Shown here piece after piece: positions 31,251-33,898 of a DNA stretch of 33,898 bases. Location of the stretch: contig SBGO01000025.1 in assembly GCA_006226565.1 (NCBI GenBank), positions 1 through 33,898 of the forward strand. The letters run 5' to 3'. Numbering within the stretch: the first letter of the stretch is position 1; every line of letters begins with the position of its first letter. This DNA is from Deltaproteobacteria bacterium. Lineage in GTDB: Bacteria > Myxococcota_A > UBA9042 > PHBI01. Position numbers and translations under genes: made by a program. The notes beneath the pieces are model-generated. The model had not been told where the DNA came from. It did no database searches and was given only the letters and a program-made list of their open reading frames with translations.

Positions 31251-31988
31251 ATGCGAGGTCTTGCGTACCTGCCCGTGAACCGGGTGGCGGTCGTCGCGAT
31301 GGGCGTGCTCGCCCTCGTCGCGTGTGGGGATTCGTCCAGCGAGGACGCGGATACCGTCGGCGGCGACACCGTCACCGTCGAGGACACGGCCACGGGCGAC
31401 GACACCGCCGTCGGTGACGACACCGCCGTCACGGGCGACACGGCCGCGGGCGACGACACGGCCGCGGGCGACGACACGGCCGCGGGCGACGACACCGCCG
31501 GTAGCGACGTCTCCTGCACCGTCGACTGCCCCGAGGGCGAGAAGCGCTGCGACGGCACCACCGGCGTCGCGACCTGCGTGGCCGACGCCAACGGCTGCAC
31601 CGCCTGGAGCGCCCCGGTCCTCTGCGACGGCGGCACGGTCTGCCAGGCCGGCGCCTGCGTCGCCGCCTGCACCAGCGCCGACGACCGCTGCCTCGGCGAG
31701 CTCTCGCTCCAGCGCTGCGTCGGCGGTCAGCTCACCGAAGAGGGCTGCCCCTTCGGCTGCGACTCGGTCGCCATCGCCTGCCGGCCCTGCACCCCGGGCG
31801 CCTGGCGCTGCGGCGACGCCGAGACGCTCGAGTACTGCGCCGACAACGGCGCCTGGCAGAGCGCCGGCCCCTGTATCTCCTGCGCCTGCGCCGCCGGCCC
31901 GCCGGTCGCGATGAGCTGCCTCGGCAAGGACGACACCACCACGACCTGCGCGGCCTGTGGCGATGACGGCCAGATCTGCGTCCCCTGA
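31251..31988 (+). CDS. Cys-rich lipoprotein with Asp/Thr repeat linker
   Basis: The 245-residue protein starts at the ATG at 31251, with AGGAGG six bases upstream; an ATG at 31182 lacks a site. The signal ends at the lipobox LVAC (Cys25), followed by a Ser/Asp linker. Residues about 47-82 consist of six 6-residue units close to AGDDTA, encoded by 18-bp repeats, forming an acidic flexible spacer. The rest, from about 87, has some 24 Cys in units such as CTVDCPEGEKRCDG, CVADANGC, CRPCTPGAWRCGD and CAACGDDGQIC, and should be a disulfide-rich surface domain. No enzyme motif is seen. Its stop is 14 bases before the next lipoprotein gene, so the two probably share a transcript. Confidence 0.85.
   Translation: MRGLAYLPVNRVAVVAMGVLALVACGDSSSEDADTVGGDTVTVEDTATGDDTAVGDDTAVTGDTAAGDDTAAGDDTAAGDDTAGSDVSCTVDCPEGEKRCDGTTGVATCVADANGCTAWSAPVLCDGGTVCQAGACVAACTSADDRCLGELSLQRCVGGQLTEEGCPFGCDSVAIACRPCTPGAWRCGDAETLEYCADNGAWQSAGPCISCACAAGPPVAMSCLGKDDTTTTCAACGDDGQICVP
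31389..31496 (+). repeat. Six 18-bp tandem coding repeats (AGDDTA units)
   Basis: Units start at 31389, 31407, 31425, 31443, 31461 and 31479. The last three are nearly identical (GCCGCGGGCGACGACACG) and the first three are diverged. Growth by slippage at the right side is likely, so length may vary between strains. Confidence 0.85.
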
Positions 31989-32002
31989 GTAGTGAGGTCC
32001 CT

Positions 32003-33898
32003 GTGAGAACGATCCGCCTGCTCCTCCTCGGCTCCCTCCTGTCCCTGGGGCTCGCCGCCTGCGACATGGCCGAGCCCGCCGCCCCCGCGCCCGCGGCGCC
32101 CGCGGCCACCGCCGCCGCCCTCGGTGACGCGCCGGTCCAGGTGCTCGACACCGGGCACTGGTCCAAGACCGTCGCCTGCAGCGGCTTCTGCGTGAACGAG
32201 GTCCACTTCTGGGTCGACCTCAAGGTCCGCAACGACGCCTACCAGAAGGAGGTCGGCATCCTCTGGACCGACAACGGCTGGGCCAGCGTGAAGACCGCGA
32301 TGGCGGTCTACGAGAAGCCCCTCGAGGACGGCTGGGAGCAGTGGGGCGTCGACGTCACCGTCGGCACCATGGCCAGCTACATGACCCCGCACGAGATCGA
32401 GGTCGCCGCCTTCGCGCGCATGGCCGGCGCGGCCTACTGGGATCCGGGCAACAACTACTACATCTACAACTCGGTGACCCTCGAGCGGCCCGTCCGCCGG
32501 CTGTCCTCCGAGGTCCACATGGAGGCCGGCAAGGGCGTCGTGATGACCGGCCGCGTGCGCGTCCTCGACCTCGCCTTCGACAAGGTCGTCGCCGTCCGCT
32601 ACACGACCGACGGCTGGGCCACCTGGGACGAGGCGCAGGCCTACTGGGTCGCCGACGACGACTGGGAGTTCCGGGCCGAGAACGTCGCCCAGGAGCCCCT
32701 CCCCGACAAGGTCGACTACGCCGTCCGCTACGAGGTCCTCGGCGAGGAGCACTGGGACAACAACGGCGGCAGCGACTTCCACCACCGGCTCGCCCCGGTC
32801 TTCTCCCAGAGCTACACCTTCGCCAACACGAGCGCGCCCATCTCCGGCGTCCTGGTCCTCGGCGGCAGCTTCCAGAGCGACCTCCCCATCAGCCAGCTCC
32901 ACACCCGCGTGGACGACGGCGCGTGGAGCGAGGGCGGCACCCTCGTCTTCTCGACCCTCGACCTCGCCGACGGGGCCCATCAGGTCGAGGTCCGCGCCAC
33001 CCTGGCCGGCGGCGGGACCGTCTCCGACACGGTGCCCTTCAACGTCCGGAACGCCATCACCCCGCTCGAGTCCTGGACCCCCGACCACGGCAACCCGGAC
33101 TCCGTCGCCGACGCCTGGGCCCTGGCCACCGACGCCAGCGGCCGCATCTACCTCGCCCCCGGCAGTTCCTGGGGCGCCGCGGGGAGCGTCCTGCGCTACG
33201 ACGCCCTGGGCGACGCCACGCCGTCGCGCGTCTACCCGACGCTGCCCAGCAACCGCCACCCCGACGCCCTCGCCGTCGACGCCGACGGCCGGCTCTACGC
33301 CCTCGGCTCCTACACCAACAAGGCGCTCATCCGCTTCACGGTCGCCGGGACCTACGACACGACCTTCGGCAACGACGGCGTGGTGGACCTGAGCGGCCTC
33401 TTCGACGGCGCCTCGATCTGCTACGCCGGCTCGGTGGCCGTCAACGCGCACCACGCCTACGTCACCGACACCTGCCACCACCGCATCCTGCGCTTCACCC
33501 TCGACGGCGCCTTCGACGACGCCCTCGGGATGCCCGACAACGGCTACCCGATCCCCGCCGGCCTCTTCGCCGACGCCGACGGCGTCTGGGTCCTGCGCTC
33601 GCACCAGATCTTCCGCATCGACGACGCGGCCAACCAGGACATGACCCACGGCGAGGTCATCGCCCTGTCGCCGACCATCAACAACCCGCAGGGCCTCACC
33701 CGCGGCGCCGATGGCGTCTTCTGGACCGGCGACGGCGTCAGCGGCGTCCAGGCCATCAGCGCCGAGGGCGTGCGCCTCGCCGGCTGGTGGGGCGGCGGCG
33801 ACTACGACCTCTTCGGCGCCTTCCACCTGCCCCAGGACGTCTGCGCGCTGCCCGGCGGCGACGTCGTCGTCCTCGGCGCCTCGGGCCCGCGCCTGGTC
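32003..33898 (+). CDS. Lipoprotein with tandem CBM21-like domains and a propeller (partial, runs off window)
   Basis: The gene starts with GTG at 32003, five bases after GAGG, and stays open for 632 codons to the window edge. The lipobox is LAAC (Cys20), followed by an Ala/Pro linker. Residues about 45-160 (EVHFWVDLKVRNDAYQKEV, ILWTDNGW) and about 175-265 (RVRVLDLAFDKVVAVRYTTD, GWATWDEAQAYW, AVRYEVLGEEHWDNNGG) match the CBM21 fold, which binds starch or glycogen; the second copy is the clearer. Residues about 270-350 look like a further beta domain, and from about 350 NHL-like propeller blocks begin (ALATDASGRIYL, ALAVDADGRLYALG). CBM21 is best known in fungal amylases and eukaryotic glycogen-targeting subunits. 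The missing end could hold more propeller blades or an enzyme. Confidence 0.85.
   Translation, partial: MRTIRLLLLGSLLSLGLAACDMAEPAAPAPAAPAATAAALGDAPVQVLDTGHWSKTVACSGFCVNEVHFWVDLKVRNDAYQKEVGILWTDNGWASVKTAMAVYEKPLEDGWEQWGVDVTVGTMASYMTPHEIEVAAFARMAGAAYWDPGNNYYIYNSVTLERPVRRLSSEVHMEAGKGVVMTGRVRVLDLAFDKVVAVRYTTDGWATWDEAQAYWVADDDWEFRAENVAQEPLPDKVDYAVRYEVLGEEHWDNNGGSDFHHRLAPVFSQSYTFANTSAPISGVLVLGGSFQSDLPISQLHTRVDDGAWSEGGTLVFSTLDLADGAHQVEVRATLAGGGTVSDTVPFNVRNAITPLESWTPDHGNPDSVADAWALATDASGRIYLAPGSSWGAAGSVLRYDALGDATPSRVYPTLPSNRHPDALAVDADGRLYALGSYTNKALIRFTVAGTYDTTFGNDGVVDLSGLFDGASICYAGSVAVNAHHAYVTDTCHHRILRFTLDGAFDDALGMPDNGYPIPAGLFADADGVWVLRSHQIFRIDDAANQDMTHGEVIALSPTINNPQGLTRGADGVFWTGDGVSGVQAISAEGVRLAGWWGGGDYDLFGAFHLPQDVCALPGGDVVVLGASGPRLV

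Overview
The window is very GC-rich DNA with dense coding, no tRNA or rRNA gene, no CRISPR array, and no phage or transposase gene that I could see. The kind of genes present points to a member of the Myxococcota (deltaproteobacterial lineage): many large secreted proteins and lipoproteins rich in Cys repeats, PKD/Ig-like domains and propellers, an ECF sigma/anti-sigma pair, a urea transporter fused to an M23 peptidase, and PhyH, CpXC and four-helix-bundle proteins. This is inference from gene content; no marker gene fixes the taxon.

Layout. 1-1852 (-): an operon of a Cys-rich lipoprotein, an ECF sigma factor and a ZAS anti-sigma factor cut by the window edge. 2252-3382: a YCII-like gene and a convergent CpXC zinc-ribbon gene. 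3718-6984 (+): a 1088-residue secreted protein with a PKD domain and twelve Cys-rich repeats, closed by a strong intrinsic terminator. 7081-10034 (+): the most distinctive system, a PqqD-like protein, an ATP-grasp ligase and a decarboxylase-like PLP enzyme, joined by two ATGA overlaps and preceded by a near-perfect sigma-54 promoter with an array of GTGCAC palindromes. 10127-14269 (+): a urea transporter/M23 peptidase fusion followed by a TPR/beta-barrel protein and a TPR protein. 14366-16490: a four-helix-bundle gene (-), structured noncoding DNA and an MFS transporter (+). 16535-16651: a MITE/REP-like inverted repeat. 16691-18990: a PhyH dioxygenase (-) and two small lipoproteins (+), one with a hevein-like chitin-binding motif. 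19001-23700: a glutamine-synthetase-family enzyme (-), an S9 peptidase (+) and a divergent PAP2 protein (-). 24076-30991 (-): a 1764-residue lipoprotein with Ig-like, Cys-rich and propeller regions, a hairpin-rich spacer and a class 3 lipase-fold protein. 31251-33898 (+): a Cys-rich lipoprotein and a partial lipoprotein with tandem CBM21-like domains and a propeller.

How the genes work together. Much of the window encodes the envelope and secreted surface of the cell. The sigma-54 operon looks like a small biosynthetic or protein-modification module: a PqqD fold usually presents a peptide, an ATP-grasp enzyme forms amide bonds and the PLP enzyme supplies or alters an amine. The PLP enzyme itself starts with a leader-like segment, so it may be the client of the PqqD protein. 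The UT/M23/TPR operon downstream has no visible strong promoter of its own and probably forms a separate envelope unit. Two inverted repeats of the form GACCTC-N4-GAGGTC in separate intergenic regions suggest a shared regulator.
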